Assembly: GCA_011389935.1 (NCBI GenBank)
Contig: JAABTJ010000009.1
Location: forward strand, 41,549-105,548
Length of the DNA stretch: 64,000 nucleotides
Direction of reading: 5' to 3'
DNA from: Desulfobacteraceae bacterium
GTDB lineage: Bacteria; Desulfobacterota; Desulfobacteria; Desulfobacterales; Desulfosalsimonadaceae
Made by a program: the position numbers and the translations under genes. Position 1 is the stretch's first letter; each line of letters opens with the position of its first letter. The notes under the pieces were generated by a model that saw nothing but the letters and a program-made list of their open reading frames with translations, was not told where the DNA came from and made no database searches. Positions 51,740 through 61,583 of this stretch are shown here, one piece after another.

Positions 51740-51934
51740 TCAAGGCACCGGGTCGATACCGCCCGGATGAAACGGATGGCATTTCAGTATTCGCTTTATC
51801 GCAAGAAAACAGCCCTTACATGCGCCATACCGGCTGATCGATTCGCGGGCGTATTCTGAACACGTGGGATAAAACCGGCAGTGCGCCCCGAGCAGCGGGG
51901 ACAGAAAAAGCTGGTATATCCGGATAATCGTCAA
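51740..51934 (-). CDS. yidD: Membrane protein insertion efficiency factor YidD
   Basis: 64 residues with the YidD signature: [28 protein letters not shown], then [20 protein letters not shown] at the C-terminus. A small peripheral inner-membrane protein that helps YidC/Sec insertion. The start appears to be TTG 51934, 11 bp after rnpA; no in-frame ATG exists downstream of the preceding stop. Order rpmH-rnpA-yidD-yidC is standard. Confidence 0.92.
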   Translation of the reverse strand: MTIIRIYQLFLSPLLGAHCRFYPTCSEYARESISRYGACKGCFLAIKRILKCHPFHPGGIDPVP

Positions 51935-51945
51935 AAGCAGATATC

Positions 51946-52353
51946 TTATTTTTCAATCCTCCTCGATCCGGCGTCCTTGATCCGGTCCACGAGCGCATGC
52001 AACAATGCATGCGCTCTCCGGGAAGAAACGCCTGCAGCCGATTGTTTTACAATGACGTTGATATCGAGGCTGCCGTTTATCCGGGAACGGTTGCGCCTGA
52101 AGAATTCGCGCACGATGCGTTTCAAGCGGTTGCGGATGACGGCGTTTCCGACTTTCTTAGTTACCGTTATCCCGAGGCGGGACCGGTCCCGCCCGTTGGG
52201 TTGGAAAGAAAGGATGAAATATCGGTCGGATACGCTTTTACCCCTGCGTGACAAGTCGACAAATTCGCGCCGTTTGCGCAGCCTGTCGTTCCTGGTAAAT
52301 CTCGCCCGGATGAAAAAGCCCTCTGTCTTTACGGTAATCGGCTCTGTTTTCAA
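51946..52353 (-). CDS. rnpA: Ribonuclease P protein component
   Basis: Protein subunit of RNase P, which trims tRNA 5' ends. 135 residues with [18 protein letters not shown] and the RNR motif [18 protein letters not shown]. The N-terminus is about 20 residues longer than usual. The only start fitting the frame is TTG 52353, 4 bp after the rpmH stop and without its own ribosome site; translational coupling is likely. The RNA subunit is not in the window. Confidence 0.93.
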   Translation of the reverse strand: MKTEPITVKTEGFFIRARFTRNDRLRKRREFVDLSRRGKSVSDRYFILSFQPNGRDRSRLGITVTKKVGNAVIRNRLKRIVREFFRRNRSRINGSLDINVIVKQSAAGVSSRRAHALLHALVDRIKDAGSRRIEK

Positions 52354-52357
52354 ATAG

Positions 52358-52492
52358 TTATACGGTCAGCCGCTTGCGCCCCCTGGCCCGCCTGCGATTC
52401 ACAATCTTTCGTCCGTTTTTGGTGGACATTCTTTTCAAGAACCCGTGTTTCCGGGCGCGTTTGATTTTGCTGGGCTGATATGTTCGTTTCAT
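52358..52492 (-). CDS. rpmH: 50S ribosomal protein L34
   Basis: 44 residues, highly basic: [19 protein letters not shown], then [20 protein letters not shown] and the end KRLTV, the L34 signature. ATG 52492. First gene of the rpmH-rnpA-yidD-yidC-jag-mnmE cluster. dnaA, which often lies divergently just upstream, is absent; a promoter-like TTGACA is visible on the minus strand near 52622-52627. Confidence 0.96.
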   Translation of the reverse strand: MKRTYQPSKIKRARKHGFLKRMSTKNGRKIVNRRRARGRKRLTV

Positions 52493-52642
52493 GATTCACC
52501 TTTTTTATTTGGCTATGACGCGCCCCATGTTTGTTTCCGGCGTGTGCGGGTTGACGACCGGGCGCGAAAAAATTCTCAAAACGGATTCAGTAAAATTTGT
52601 CTTTCTACCTCAATATACTTCTTTTTGTCAAGCGTCAAGTTT

Positions 52643-52768
52643 GACGGCTTCGTAAAAAGCCCAATATCTGCGTTGCGCACAATCTTTGAAGAGACTCACG
52701 TACGCTAAGTACGCTCAATTCTTCAAAAATTGCACGCGCCTTGATCTTGAACTTTTTACCTCGCCGTT
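52643..52768 (-). repeat. Hairpin repeat family B, reverse copy
   Basis: GACGGCTTCGTAAAAAG (52643-52659) with CTTTTTACCTCGCCGTT at the other end; constant strands CCCAATATCTGCG and GCCTTGATCTTGAAC; inner stem around CTTTGAAGAG / TTCTTCAAAAA. Lies upstream of rpmH in the 482-bp gap to rng, which holds this copy, the family A copy at 52820 and no gene. Confidence 0.82.
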
Positions 52769-52819
52769 GGAAAGTATCCTCGGGGGATAATCGGTGTACT
52801 CTGTCCATCCGGAATTGCC

Positions 52820-52885
52820 GTTCTCTGTGGATCTCTGTGCCTGTTTTCTCTGTGTCCTCTGTGGTAAAAACACCCGTACCCGCGG
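52820..52885 (-). repeat. CACAGAG repeat (family A), copy 6
   Basis: TTCTCTGTGGATCTCTGTGC and CTCTGTGTCCTCTGTGG, reverse orientation, between the B repeat at 52643 and the 3' end of rng. Confidence 0.75.
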
Positions 52886-52974
52886 GAAAAACCCTGTAAA
52901 TCCAAACCCAACCCGACGCCGATCTTGACGCCGCAAACCGGTCGCCTGCATCAATCAAAAATAAATACGGCAGC

Positions 52975-54585
52975 TTACTTGCTCAGCAGGATCTCATACT
53001 GCTCCATGTGGTACCCGGGCATCGGGTAAATCCCGATGCGGCAGTTGATCTGGTTTTCGAGCATGGTGATGAGATTGCTCTTTTCCCCGAGAAGCAATTC
53101 GGCGATAACGGGATGCACCTTGAGCTGAAACCGGCATTCCCCAACGTCCGATGCCTGCCGAACGACTTCCCGGTAAATGTTGTTGCACAGGGTTTCCCGG
53201 GAAAGCAGCATCCCCTCCCCGTCGCAATAAAAACAGGGCTCGTAGAGCATTTTCGGCAGGGACCGAACCACCCGCTTCCGCGTCATCTGGATCAGGCCCA
53301 GATCCGACATCGCCAGGACGTTGGATTTGGCCTTGTCCTTTCTAAGCGATTCTTTCAGCGCGTTGTAGACCTTTTCCTGGTTGGCCTTGGTTTCCATGTC
53401 GATAAAGTCAATAATAATGATGCCCCCTAAATTTCTCAGGCGCACCTGGTATGCAATCTCCTTGACCGCCTCCAGGTTGGTCTGCAGGATGGTCTCCTCG
53501 AAATTGCGTTTGCCCACGAACCGCCCCGTGTTGACGTCGATGGCAACGAGGGCCTCCGTGTTTTCGATGACGATGTACCCCCCGCACTTGAGCCAGACCT
53601 TTTTCCGCAGGGCGCGCTGTATGTCCACTTCGAGGTTGTATCTGTCGAATATGGGGTCTTCCCCTTTATACAGCAGCACGGAATCCTTCAGTCGGGGCAT
53701 GAACTTGTTTACGAAGGACAAAACCGATTTGTACACGGTCGGCGCGTCAATGGTGACCTTGTCCGCTTCGTGGGCCAGGAGATCGCGGACGCTTCGCAGG
53801 GTGACGGTCAGTTCCTGGTGGAGAAGGTACGGCGCCGGTGCCGACTTGTACTGCTGTTGGATATCTTCGTACAGGTTGTCGAGAAACTGCATTTCCTGGG
53901 CAATGGTTTCCGCGCTGATGCCTTCCCCGGCGGTGCGGACGATATAGCCGTAGGGCGTCGTGCGAATCGATTCCACAAGCTCCTTCAGGCGCATACGCTC
54001 CTGCTCGTCGCCGATTCGCCGGGAAATGCCGATGTGGTCCACGGTGGGCATGAGCACCAGAAACCGCCCGGGCAGTGAAATATAGGTGGTCAGCCGCGCC
54101 CCCTTGGTACCGATGGGGGAGCGTGCCACCTGCACAAGGATTTCCTCCCCCTCCCGGATCAACTCTTCAATGGGCGTCTTGTATGCCGGTCGCTCCACGG
54201 CTGCCGGAAAGCTTTCCGTATCCTCGCTTTCCAGGGGCAGATCCTCCTCCTCGCCGTTTTCCTCCGTCTGCCGCGTCAAAAAGAAATCTTCCGTGTGCCC
54301 GTTTTGGTGCTGCCCGTTCAAGATGTCATCCACGTAGATAAATGCCGCCTGGTTCAGCCCGATATCCACAAATGCCGCCTGCATGCCCGGCAGAACCCGC
54401 TGGATGCGCCCCTTGTATATGTTTCCGGTGATATGGGAATCGTCGCGCCGCTCGATATAAATTTCAACCAGGGTGCCGTTTTCCAGCACGGCCACGCGGA
54501 TTTCCGGCCCGATCGCGTTTACGACAAGCTCTTTGTACATATATTCGACTCTGTTGGTGGTCAAAACATCCCCTTGTTCCGTCAT
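52975..54585 (-). CDS. rng: Ribonuclease G (RNase E/G family)
   Basis: Single-strand endoribonuclease for rRNA maturation and mRNA decay. 536 residues: S1 domain (NIYKGRIQRVLPGMQAAFVDIG) interrupted by an acidic insert (about 95-130, EENGEEEDLPLESEDTE), catalytic aspartates in ALVAIDVNTGRFVG and IIIIDFIDM, zinc-link CFYC. No long RNase E-type C-terminal scaffold. ATG 54585; a second ATG 15 codons in is possible. Confidence 0.94.
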   Translation of the reverse strand: MTEQGDVLTTNRVEYMYKELVVNAIGPEIRVAVLENGTLVEIYIERRDDSHITGNIYKGRIQRVLPGMQAAFVDIGLNQAAFIYVDDILNGQHQNGHTEDFFLTRQTEENGEEEDLPLESEDTESFPAAVERPAYKTPIEELIREGEEILVQVARSPIGTKGARLTTYISLPGRFLVLMPTVDHIGISRRIGDEQERMRLKELVESIRTTPYGYIVRTAGEGISAETIAQEMQFLDNLYEDIQQQYKSAPAPYLLHQELTVTLRSVRDLLAHEADKVTIDAPTVYKSVLSFVNKFMPRLKDSVLLYKGEDPIFDRYNLEVDIQRALRKKVWLKCGGYIVIENTEALVAIDVNTGRFVGKRNFEETILQTNLEAVKEIAYQVRLRNLGGIIIIDFIDMETKANQEKVYNALKESLRKDKAKSNVLAMSDLGLIQMTRKRVVRSLPKMLYEPCFYCDGEGMLLSRETLCNNIYREVVRQASDVGECRFQLKVHPVIAELLLGEKSNLITMLENQINCRIGIYPMPGYHMEQYEILLSK

Positions 54586-54762
54586 CGTTGTTTTTTTCCT
54601 CTTTTTTCCCCTTTTGGGCGCCTGTAAGAGCCCCGGCGATAGCCGGTTGCCCTCTGCATTCGACCCTGATACCGATAACCATCAGCAACGCGTTGGAGCC
54701 CGGGAAATTTCCACGCCAACCTGTACTCTACAACATTTTCCCTTCAACTTACAACCCGCAAC

Positions 54763-57273
54763 TTATCCCAATTTAATAATCCTGGCCCCGGCGATCTGCG
54801 CCTCCGACAGCCCCAGTATTTCCCGGAGCACCAGGGCCGGTCGGATGCCGCTGCCGGGACGGTTGTCCAGGCGAAGCACCACGGCCCCGTTTTCCGGCAG
54901 GGCGATTTCAAGCACCCGCGCTTTTATGTCCACGGTTTTTTCTTCCCCTTTTTTGGTCTTATACCGGTACAAAAGGGAGGGGGCGGACAGAAACTGCCGG
55001 ATGCGCTCCGGATCGATCTCCGCATTTTCCAGGTGTACGCGGTAGGCGTAGCTCTCCGGCGGGTTTGGGGCCGGCTTCCGGGCCAAAAGAGACCCTCCGG
55101 TGATATCGAGCCCCTCGGGAAGTTCCCGGTTGATGTCGTCGATGGCGCGGTCGATCTCAACGGGCCGGTTCACGGCGATATGGACGGTTTCCCCGAGGCT
55201 CTCCACCCCCACGGGAAGCGCATCCGTAAAGGTTATTTTTGCTTTCGGGTGAAAACCGGATGAGAACGCGACCGGGAGCCCTGCGCGGTTAACGGCGCGC
55301 AAAAACACATTGACCTGTTCAAGGTGGCTTAGAAAACGGGCACGCCCCGTGCGCGTAAAGGCCAACTGCATCCAATGGACCTCTGTTTCACTTTCTGTTT
55401 CACATGAAACAACGGTCTTTTCGGAAATCACCGGGGGCTGCCCGTCAACGGTTCGGGGCATGATGGCGTCAAAGTCGCATACGCCGCAGTCCTGGCACTC
55501 GCCGTTCCGGCAGTCGGGGGTGGACAACCCGGAAAAAGCGCGTTCGTATTCCTCAAGCAGAAAATCCCGGGAAATACGGGTGTCAATATGGTCCCAGGGA
55601 AGCGGCGCCCCCGTATCGGCCGTCTGCAGGGCCAATTTTTCCGGGTCGAGCCCGGTCCGGTCCAGGGCTTCCTGCCAGGCGGCGTATTGAAACGAATCAG
55701 ACCACCCGTCAAACCGGCACCCCCTCTGGTAGGCGGCCACCAGCAGCGATGCCAGACGGCGGTCCCCCCGCGCAAAGAGCCCCTCCAGGCGGCTGGTTTG
55801 CGGGTTTTGCCACTTAAAGCCGACCCCGGGCATTTTCAGGTCGCGGCGCAGCCGGTCGATGCGGTTTCGGGCGGTCTCCAGATCCGCCTGCGGCGCCCAT
55901 TGAAACGGGGTGTGCGATTTCGGGATAAATGCAGCAACGCTGGCATTGATCTTGAAGTGCCCTTTGCCCGGCGGGCGGAGCCGTTTGAGTCGTTTGACCA
56001 GGCGGACGATGGCGTCCAGGTCGTCGTCGGTTTCCGTGGGAAGGCCGATCATGAAATAGAGCTTTACCAGGTTCCAGCCCAGGCCGAACGCATCAACGGC
56101 CGTCTGTATGATTTCTTCTTCCGTGATATTTTTGTTGATCACAGCGCGCAGGCGTTCGCTCCCTGCCTCGGGGGCAATGGTAAAACCGGTTTTCCGGACC
56201 TTCCGGATCTCCTCCATGAGTTCCCCGGAGATGGACCCCGCCCGGAAAGAGGGGATTGACACGGCGATCCGCCTCCCGGCATAGCGCTGCATGAGATGGG
56301 TCATCAGCGGGGAGAGGCAGCTGTAGTCGCCGGTGCTGAGCGAAAGCAGGGACAAATCTTCATACCCGGTGGCGCAAAGGCTTGTGTGCGCGATGTCGGC
56401 GATGCGGGAAAAGGACCGCTCCCTGACCGGTCGGTAGATCATTCCCGCCTGGCAGAACCGGCATCCCCGGGTGCACCCCCTTGCGATTTCAATCCGGAGC
56501 CGGTCGTGCACGGGCTTGCCAAAGGGGAGTACCGGCGCGTCCGGAAATACCGCCGCCTCCAGGTTCCCCACAATGGCCCGGGTGATCCGTTCATGCCCGG
56601 CAACCCGGGGCGTCAGCACCTGCCGGTCCTTTTCGTCGCGGGAAACGTCAAAAAAGGAGGGGACGTAAACGCCTTGGATGCCGGCCCACTTTTTCAGCAG
56701 CGCTTGCCGGTCCCTGCCGCCGCCCTCTTTCCATTGGATGGCCGCGCGCGCCATTTCAAGGATAGCGGTTTCGCCGTCCCCCACCACCATGGCGTCAAAA
56801 AAGTCGGCCACCGGTTCCGGGTTGACGGTGCAGGGCCCCCCCGCAATAACAAGCGGATGGGTCTCGTCCCGCGATGCCGAATAAAAAGGAATACCGGCAA
56901 GGTCGAGCATCAAAAGAATATTGGTGTAATTGAGCTCGTAGAGCAGGGAAAATCCGATGATATCGAACGCCGAAAGCGGCGTTCGGGTTTCAAGGGAAAA
57001 CAGCGGGCGGTTTTCCGCCGCAAGGATCCCCGCCATGTCGTCCGGCGGTGCGAATACGCGCTCGGCATACAGGTCAGGCTCCCGGTTCAGCACGTGATAC
57101 AGGATCTGCATGCCGAAATGCGACGTGCCGATATCGTAGAGGTCCGGAAAAGCCAGGGCCATGTGCAGGCGGACGTCCGCCGGGTCTTTTTTAACCGCGT
57201 TGACCTCGCATCCCAAATACCGGCTTGGCCGGGTGACCCGGCCGAGGATGTCGTCTGGTGATGTGCCATCCAT
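54763..57273 (-). CDS. B12-binding-type radical SAM protein fused to DUF2344
   Basis: 836 residues. The N-terminal part (about 1-200) resembles the B12-binding/YgiQ-like region (LYERVFAPPDD-type text ERVFAPPDDMAGIL). The radical SAM core has RGCTRGCRFCQAGMIYRP (CX3CX2C, near 265-275). A cysteine cluster CRNGECQDCGVCDF lies near 595. The last 200 residues match the TIGR03936/DUF2344 radical-SAM-associated domain (FLSHLEQVNVFLRAVNRA, FSSGFHPKAKITF). Often found beside rng, as here, which hints at RNA modification; substrate unknown. Contains a parS-like site in its coding sequence. Confidence 0.85.
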   Translation of the reverse strand: MDGTSPDDILGRVTRPSRYLGCEVNAVKKDPADVRLHMALAFPDLYDIGTSHFGMQILYHVLNREPDLYAERVFAPPDDMAGILAAENRPLFSLETRTPLSAFDIIGFSLLYELNYTNILLMLDLAGIPFYSASRDETHPLVIAGGPCTVNPEPVADFFDAMVVGDGETAILEMARAAIQWKEGGGRDRQALLKKWAGIQGVYVPSFFDVSRDEKDRQVLTPRVAGHERITRAIVGNLEAAVFPDAPVLPFGKPVHDRLRIEIARGCTRGCRFCQAGMIYRPVRERSFSRIADIAHTSLCATGYEDLSLLSLSTGDYSCLSPLMTHLMQRYAGRRIAVSIPSFRAGSISGELMEEIRKVRKTGFTIAPEAGSERLRAVINKNITEEEIIQTAVDAFGLGWNLVKLYFMIGLPTETDDDLDAIVRLVKRLKRLRPPGKGHFKINASVAAFIPKSHTPFQWAPQADLETARNRIDRLRRDLKMPGVGFKWQNPQTSRLEGLFARGDRRLASLLVAAYQRGCRFDGWSDSFQYAAWQEALDRTGLDPEKLALQTADTGAPLPWDHIDTRISRDFLLEEYERAFSGLSTPDCRNGECQDCGVCDFDAIMPRTVDGQPPVISEKTVVSCETESETEVHWMQLAFTRTGRARFLSHLEQVNVFLRAVNRAGLPVAFSSGFHPKAKITFTDALPVGVESLGETVHIAVNRPVEIDRAIDDINRELPEGLDITGGSLLARKPAPNPPESYAYRVHLENAEIDPERIRQFLSAPSLLYRYKTKKGEEKTVDIKARVLEIALPENGAVVLRLDNRPGSGIRPALVLREILGLSEAQIAGARIIKLG
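55396..55411. promoter_or_regulatory. Near-perfect parS site inside a coding region
   Basis: TGTTTCACATGAAACA differs from the perfect parS at 47066 by a single base (G to A in the centre). It lies within the radical SAM/DUF2344 gene, 8.3 kb from the other site; intragenic parS sites are usual in bacteria. Confidence 0.6.
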
Positions 57274-57344
57274 TGCTGCTGTTTGTCCTTACTGCATGGG
57301 TTATCCGCAATGATCGCGGACAGGCTTGTAATGGTTGGTCACGT

Positions 57345-58106
57345 CTATTGCATGCTGGCCTGGACGAACTTCAGGGTCTGACGGACCTCGTCCTTAAAAA
57401 AGGCGTCCATGCCGTCTTGCCATTGCTTTTCGGCCAGCCGCGCGCGAATACGGTCCGCAGCCTCTTTTCTCAAAAGCGCCTTCATCGCCATAAACGGCCG
57501 GTTGGGCGTATCGATCCATTGGGAGACGACCTGTATGGCCCGGTTAATCAGTTCGTCTTCCGCCACGATTTCATCCATCAGCTTGAGTTCCCTGGCGCGG
57601 TATACGTCGACCATCTCTGCGAAAAACATCACATCCCGGAACTTCATGTTGCTGTCGAACCCGAATCGCATGACTTCGTGCTGGGCGACGGAAAGGGGGA
57701 GGCCGATCTTGATCTCGGTCATGCCGACCTTGATCTTGGGGTGGTCCTTTATGATCCGGTAATCCGCGGCCATGGAATAGATAAGCCCCCCTGCGGCGCA
57801 GTGCCCGTTGACGGCGGCAACCACCGGTTTTCTGCAGGTAAACAGGTTGGTCAGAACCTCTTCCTCGAATTCGAAAAACGCGATCGCCTCGTCTTTGTCC
57901 TTGAAATTGATGAAGATCGGCAGGTCAAATCCGCTGGAGAAAAACCGCCCGGCACCCGTGAGCACGATCCCCTTGGGCGAGGGGTTTTTGTCTGCCGCAA
58001 GGACAAGCTCGTTTAACTGCGTCAGCATATCCCGGTTGATCGGATTGGTCTTGCCGTTTGCAAATGTAATTACCTGAACATCGTCCTGCATCGTTGTCTC
58101 AAGCAT
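57345..58106 (-). CDS. Enoyl-CoA hydratase/isomerase family protein
   Basis: 253 residues of the crotonase fold: oxyanion-hole segments LTGAGRFFSSGFDL and NGHCAAGGLIYSMAADYRI, then VGMTEIKIGLPLS. The first catalytic glutamate of hydratases (in the GGG.E.A segment) is replaced, while a glutamate in MTEIKIG, where isomerases and hydratases keep theirs, is present. An enoyl-CoA isomerase or another crotonase activity is therefore more likely than a classic hydratase. ATG 58106 with GGAGG 7 nt before. Monocistronic by appearance. Confidence 0.82.
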   Translation of the reverse strand: MLETTMQDDVQVITFANGKTNPINRDMLTQLNELVLAADKNPSPKGIVLTGAGRFFSSGFDLPIFINFKDKDEAIAFFEFEEEVLTNLFTCRKPVVAAVNGHCAAGGLIYSMAADYRIIKDHPKIKVGMTEIKIGLPLSVAQHEVMRFGFDSNMKFRDVMFFAEMVDVYRARELKLMDEIVAEDELINRAIQVVSQWIDTPNRPFMAMKALLRKEAADRIRARLAEKQWQDGMDAFFKDEVRQTLKFVQASMQ

Positions 58107-58235
58107 GGATGCCTCCACTTTTATAAGGTTATTCCTTTGAAAAAACACCTATACTTATCCAAAAACCCGTATACGTCAAGCACCAAATCCTCGTAATGGA
58201 AGGTGGCCAAAAGGATCCGAAGCGAAAAACTTTCC

Positions 58236-58264
58236 TTGAAATCCGTTTAATTCGGTTTTATAGT
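58236..58264 (+). promoter_or_regulatory. Promoter of the SRP RNA gene
   Basis: TTGAAA (58236-58241), 17-bp spacer, TATAGT (58259-58264). Predicted start near 58271, about 100 nt ahead of the SRP RNA core. Confidence 0.6.
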
Positions 58265-58270
58265 GTCGAT

Positions 58271-58495
58271 TCCGGTTGTGATAGGCGGGGCGGTAGCGGT
58301 GCCCTGCACCCGAAATCCGCTTATGCGGGGCTGAATTCCCTCCGAGAGGACATTAAGCGAAAGACAAAAGGCCGTTCCGGGCGGCCGCCGCGTAACAGGC
58401 ACTTACGAACCTCGTCAGGTCCGGAAGGAAGCAGCGATAAGTAATGGCGCCTGTGTCGCGGATCGTTCCCGTCCGGATAACGCCCCGGCGTTTTC
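58271..58495 (+). ncRNA. ffs: Signal recognition particle RNA (4.5S) with a 5' leader
   Basis: The core 58377-58476 is a 100-nt hairpin. It carries the invariant domain IV sequence GTCAGGTCCGGAAGGAAGCA at 58414-58433, and its ends pair CCGGGCGG with CCGTCCGG and ACAGG with CCTGT. With Ffh it guides membrane proteins to the Sec machinery. Upstream, 58271-58376 adds a leader with hairpin GGTGC-CCT-GCACC. A CGGGGCG near 58284 can pair with CGCCCCG at 58481, closing a longer molecule. ACGCCCCGGCGTTTT after the core may be the terminator. Core certain; the leader's extent is inferred. Confidence 0.85.
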
Positions 58496-58543
58496 CGCTG
58501 CCGTTCGACGGAGGGTTCACAACCGGTTTTTATTCTTATAGAT

Positions 58544-58613
58544 TTTCTCTGTGAATCTCTGTGTCTCCTCTGTGCCCTCTGTGATAAAACCACCCTCACC
58601 GCATTCTCTACCC
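58544..58613 (-). repeat. CACAGAG repeat (family A), copy 7
   Basis: CTCTGTGAATCTCTGTGTCT, CTCTGTGATAAAACC and the flank GCATTCTCTACCCC, which also appears next to the copies at 3271 and 37245. Reverse orientation. The rest of the 345-bp gap before grpE (58614-58839) is pyrimidine-rich and then AT-rich, without a gene or a visible CIRCE element. Confidence 0.78.
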
Positions 58614-58839
58614 CTCGCACACATAAAAACCACCCCCGCCGGCCACAGCATCCCCGCCGCCCCTCAGCGTCCAGCGTCCTTACTCCCCCCCTTTTTTTCC
58701 CCTTTGCCCACCCTTGACAATCCATCATTTCGTCTTATTTTGGATAGGAATTGTAAATAGTTGAAGTCGTTGAATAATTTCTAATTTTTGGATTTTTCAG
58801 CAATTTGTCCTCACGCGCAGGAGAAAAAGGTGTGAAGAT

Positions 58840-59499
58840 ATGGGAAAATTCGAAAAAAAAAGAAACAACAGGGATGATCGTATGCATAGGGACGGCAGAA
58901 AAATCAACTTCACGGAAAACCCGGAAGAAAAAGAAGACCTTGAAGAAGGAAGCTACGGCAACGCCGGAAAACGCGGTGAGTCCGAAGAAGCCGGCGCGGC
59001 CGGGGATGCGGAATCGCTCCGGGAGGATATCGAGTGCGCCCGGCAGGAAGCGGCCGAGAGCCATGATCGTTTTTTACGGGTCTGCGCGGAGTTCGAAAAC
59101 TACAAGAAAAGAGCCCAGCGCCAGATGGACGATCATCGGAAATTTTCCAATACCGAGCTGATCAAGGACCTTCTTCCCGTGGTCGACAACCTCGAACGCG
59201 CGGTGGCGGCCTACAAAAACAAGGGGGAGAACACGGAAGCCTGCATGATCGAAGGCGTGGAAATGACGTTGAATGAAATTTTGAATATTCTTAAAAAATA
59301 CAACGTCACGCCGGTCGAAGCGCACGGGCAGCCGTTCGATCCGAAGGTTCACGAGGCCGTCATGCAGGAGCCGTCCGATGCGTACCCGGAAAATACGGTC
59401 ATAAATGAACTGCAGAAGGGGTACCTGCTCCATGATCGGTTGATCCGGCCGGCCATGGTCGTGGTTTCGAAAGGTTCTTCAACAAATCAAAACAAATAG
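58840..59499 (+). CDS. grpE: Nucleotide exchange factor GrpE
   Basis: Releases ADP from DnaK during the chaperone cycle. 219 residues: a charged, disordered N-terminus (about 1-65), a long helix (DRFLRVCAEFENYKKRAQRQ), and the C-terminal beta domain ending in YLLHDRLIRPAMVVVSKG. ATG 58840 with AAAGGTG upstream; an ATG 14 codons later is possible. Followed by dnaK 65 bp downstream. Confidence 0.94.
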   Translation: MGKFEKKRNNRDDRMHRDGRKINFTENPEEKEDLEEGSYGNAGKRGESEEAGAAGDAESLREDIECARQEAAESHDRFLRVCAEFENYKKRAQRQMDDHRKFSNTELIKDLLPVVDNLERAVAAYKNKGENTEACMIEGVEMTLNEILNILKKYNVTPVEAHGQPFDPKVHEAVMQEPSDAYPENTVINELQKGYLLHDRLIRPAMVVVSKGSSTNQNK

Positions 59500-59564
59500 A
59501 CTGCTATAAAACCATATAGAGATCCAAATAATAGAGATCCAATATCAACAAGGAGGTTGAACCA

Positions 59565-61484
59565 ATGGGTAAGGTTATCGGAATTGATCTGGGAACAACC
59601 AATTCATGCGTTGCGATCCGGGAGCAAAAAGAGACCAAGGTGATTACCAACCCGGAAGGCGGGCGCACCACGCCGTCCGTGGTTGCCATCAACGACGACG
59701 GAGAAAGACTCGTTGGAACGGTCGCCAAGCGCCAGGCCATTACAAACCCTGAAAATACGGTGTATGGCATCAAGCGGCTGATCGGCCGGAAATTCGATTC
59801 GCAGGAAGTCCAGCGGGACATTAAAAACCTGCCGTTTAAAATAGAGAAAGCGTCCAACGGGGATGTCCGCATCAACATACAGCACAAGCAGTACAGCCCG
59901 GGAGAAGTTTCTTCCTATATTCTCGGCTATATCAAGCGGTATGCCGAAGACTATGTCGGCGAGGAAATCACGGACGCGGTCATTACCGTGCCGGCGTACT
60001 TTGACGACAACCAGCGCCAGGCGACCAAGGACGCGGGAAAGATCGCGGGGCTGAACGTGCTGCGGATCATCAATGAGCCCACGGCCGCATCCCTGGCCTA
60101 CGGCCTGGACAAGAAGTCTGACGAAAAAATCGCCGTATTCGACTTCGGCGGCGGCACCTTCGACATCTCGATCCTGGAGATCGGCGAGGGGGTCTTCGAG
60201 GTCAAGGCCACCAACGGGGACACCCACTTGGGCGGCGAGGATATTGACCAGCGGATCATCAACTATCTGGCCGACGAGTTCAAGAAAGACTCCGGCATCG
60301 ATATACGCTCCGACAAAATGGCGCTCCAGCGCCTCAAGGAGGCCGCTGAAAAGGCCAAGATCGAGCTTTCCTCGTCCATGCAGACGGATGTGAACCTGCC
60401 GTTTATCACGGCGGATGCGTCCGGGCCCAAGCACATGAACGTCAAGGTGACCCGGGCCAAGCTGGAGTCCCTGGTGGAAGACCTGCTCGACCGCCTGGAA
60501 GGGCCCTGCAAAACGGCGCTCAAGGACGCCGGCATAAGCGCCGACGACATCGATGAGGTGATTCTGGTCGGCGGAATGACACGGATGCCCTCTGTCCAGG
60601 AGCGGGTGAAAAAGCTGTTCAAAAAGGAACCGCACAAGGGCGTGAACCCGGACGAGGTTGTGGCCATCGGCGCAGCCATCCAGGGCGCGGTTCTCTCCGG
60701 GGATGTCAAGGACGTGCTGCTGCTCGATGTCACGCCGCTTTCCCTGGGCATCGAAACCCTGGGCGGCGTCATGACGAAGCTTATCGAGAAAAATACCACG
60801 ATACCGACCCGCAAGAGCCAGATTTTCTCCACGGCGGAGGACAACCAGCGGGCCGTTACCATACACGTGCTTCAGGGCGAGCGGGAAATGGCGGCCAACA
60901 ACAAGACGCTGGGCCGCTTCGAACTGTCCGACATCCCGCCGGCGCCCCGGGGCGTGCCGCAGATCGAGGTGACGTTCGACATCGACGCCAACGGTATTGT
61001 CAACGTGTCGGCGGCCGATAAGGCCACGGGCAAGGAGCAGTCCATCCGGATTACGGCGACCAGCGGCCTGAACGAAGAGGAAATTGAAAAGCTCATCAAG
61101 GATGCCGAGCAGCACGCCGAGGAGGACAAGAAGAAACGGGCCCTTGTGGAGGCAAGAAACAATGCGGACTCCCTGATCTACTCGACCGAAAAATCCATGA
61201 AGGAACTCGGCGACAAGGTGGATTCCCAGACGAAATCCAATGTCGAGGAAATCACCGGACGGCTCAAAAAAGCCATGGAAGGGGACAACGCCGAAGAAAT
61301 CACCCGCATCAGCGAGGAACTGCAGCAGGCTTCCCATAAGCTGGCCGAAGCCATGTACCAGCAGGCTTCCCAGGAAGGCGCTGCCGGCGGCGGCGAAGAG
61401 GGTCAGCAGGCCAACGCTTCCTCCGAAGAGGAGGACGTGGTGGACGCCGACTACGAGGAAGTCGACGAAAGCCAGAAGCAGTAA
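59565..61484 (+). CDS. dnaK: Chaperone protein DnaK (Hsp70)
   Basis: ATP-driven folding chaperone. 639 residues: [12 protein letters not shown] at the start, [30 protein letters not shown], the linker [18 protein letters not shown] near residue 385, and the acidic tail [18 protein letters not shown] 59565 with AAGGAGG 8 nt before. dnaJ does not follow; a terminator and then an acyl-CoA ligase gene do. hrcA is also absent. Confidence 0.98.
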   Translation: MGKVIGIDLGTTNSCVAIREQKETKVITNPEGGRTTPSVVAINDDGERLVGTVAKRQAITNPENTVYGIKRLIGRKFDSQEVQRDIKNLPFKIEKASNGDVRINIQHKQYSPGEVSSYILGYIKRYAEDYVGEEITDAVITVPAYFDDNQRQATKDAGKIAGLNVLRIINEPTAASLAYGLDKKSDEKIAVFDFGGGTFDISILEIGEGVFEVKATNGDTHLGGEDIDQRIINYLADEFKKDSGIDIRSDKMALQRLKEAAEKAKIELSSSMQTDVNLPFITADASGPKHMNVKVTRAKLESLVEDLLDRLEGPCKTALKDAGISADDIDEVILVGGMTRMPSVQERVKKLFKKEPHKGVNPDEVVAIGAAIQGAVLSGDVKDVLLLDVTPLSLGIETLGGVMTKLIEKNTTIPTRKSQIFSTAEDNQRAVTIHVLQGEREMAANNKTLGRFELSDIPPAPRGVPQIEVTFDIDANGIVNVSAADKATGKEQSIRITATSGLNEEEIEKLIKDAEQHAEEDKKKRALVEARNNADSLIYSTEKSMKELGDKVDSQTKSNVEEITGRLKKAMEGDNAEEITRISEELQQASHKLAEAMYQQASQEGAAGGGEEGQQANASSEEEDVVDADYEEVDESQKQ

Positions 61485-61499
61485 GCAGCAAAACGCAAC

Positions 61500-61531
61500 A
61501 GCCGGGGTACATTCTTTGTGCCCCGGCTTTT
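61500..61531 (+). terminator. Intrinsic terminator after dnaK
   Basis: GCCGGGG (61501-61507) and CCCCGGC (61521-61527) followed by TTTT, 15 bp after the dnaK stop. Confidence 0.75.
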
Positions 61532-61532
61532 C

Positions 61533-61583
61533 CGTTTTTCTCTGTGAATCTCTGTGCCCTCTGTGGTAAAACCCTCCGTACCC
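61533..61583 (-). repeat. CACAGAG repeat (family A), copy 8
   Basis: CTCTGTGAATCTCTGTGCCC and CTCTGTGGTAAAACCC directly after the dnaK terminator, reverse orientation. Confidence 0.72.
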
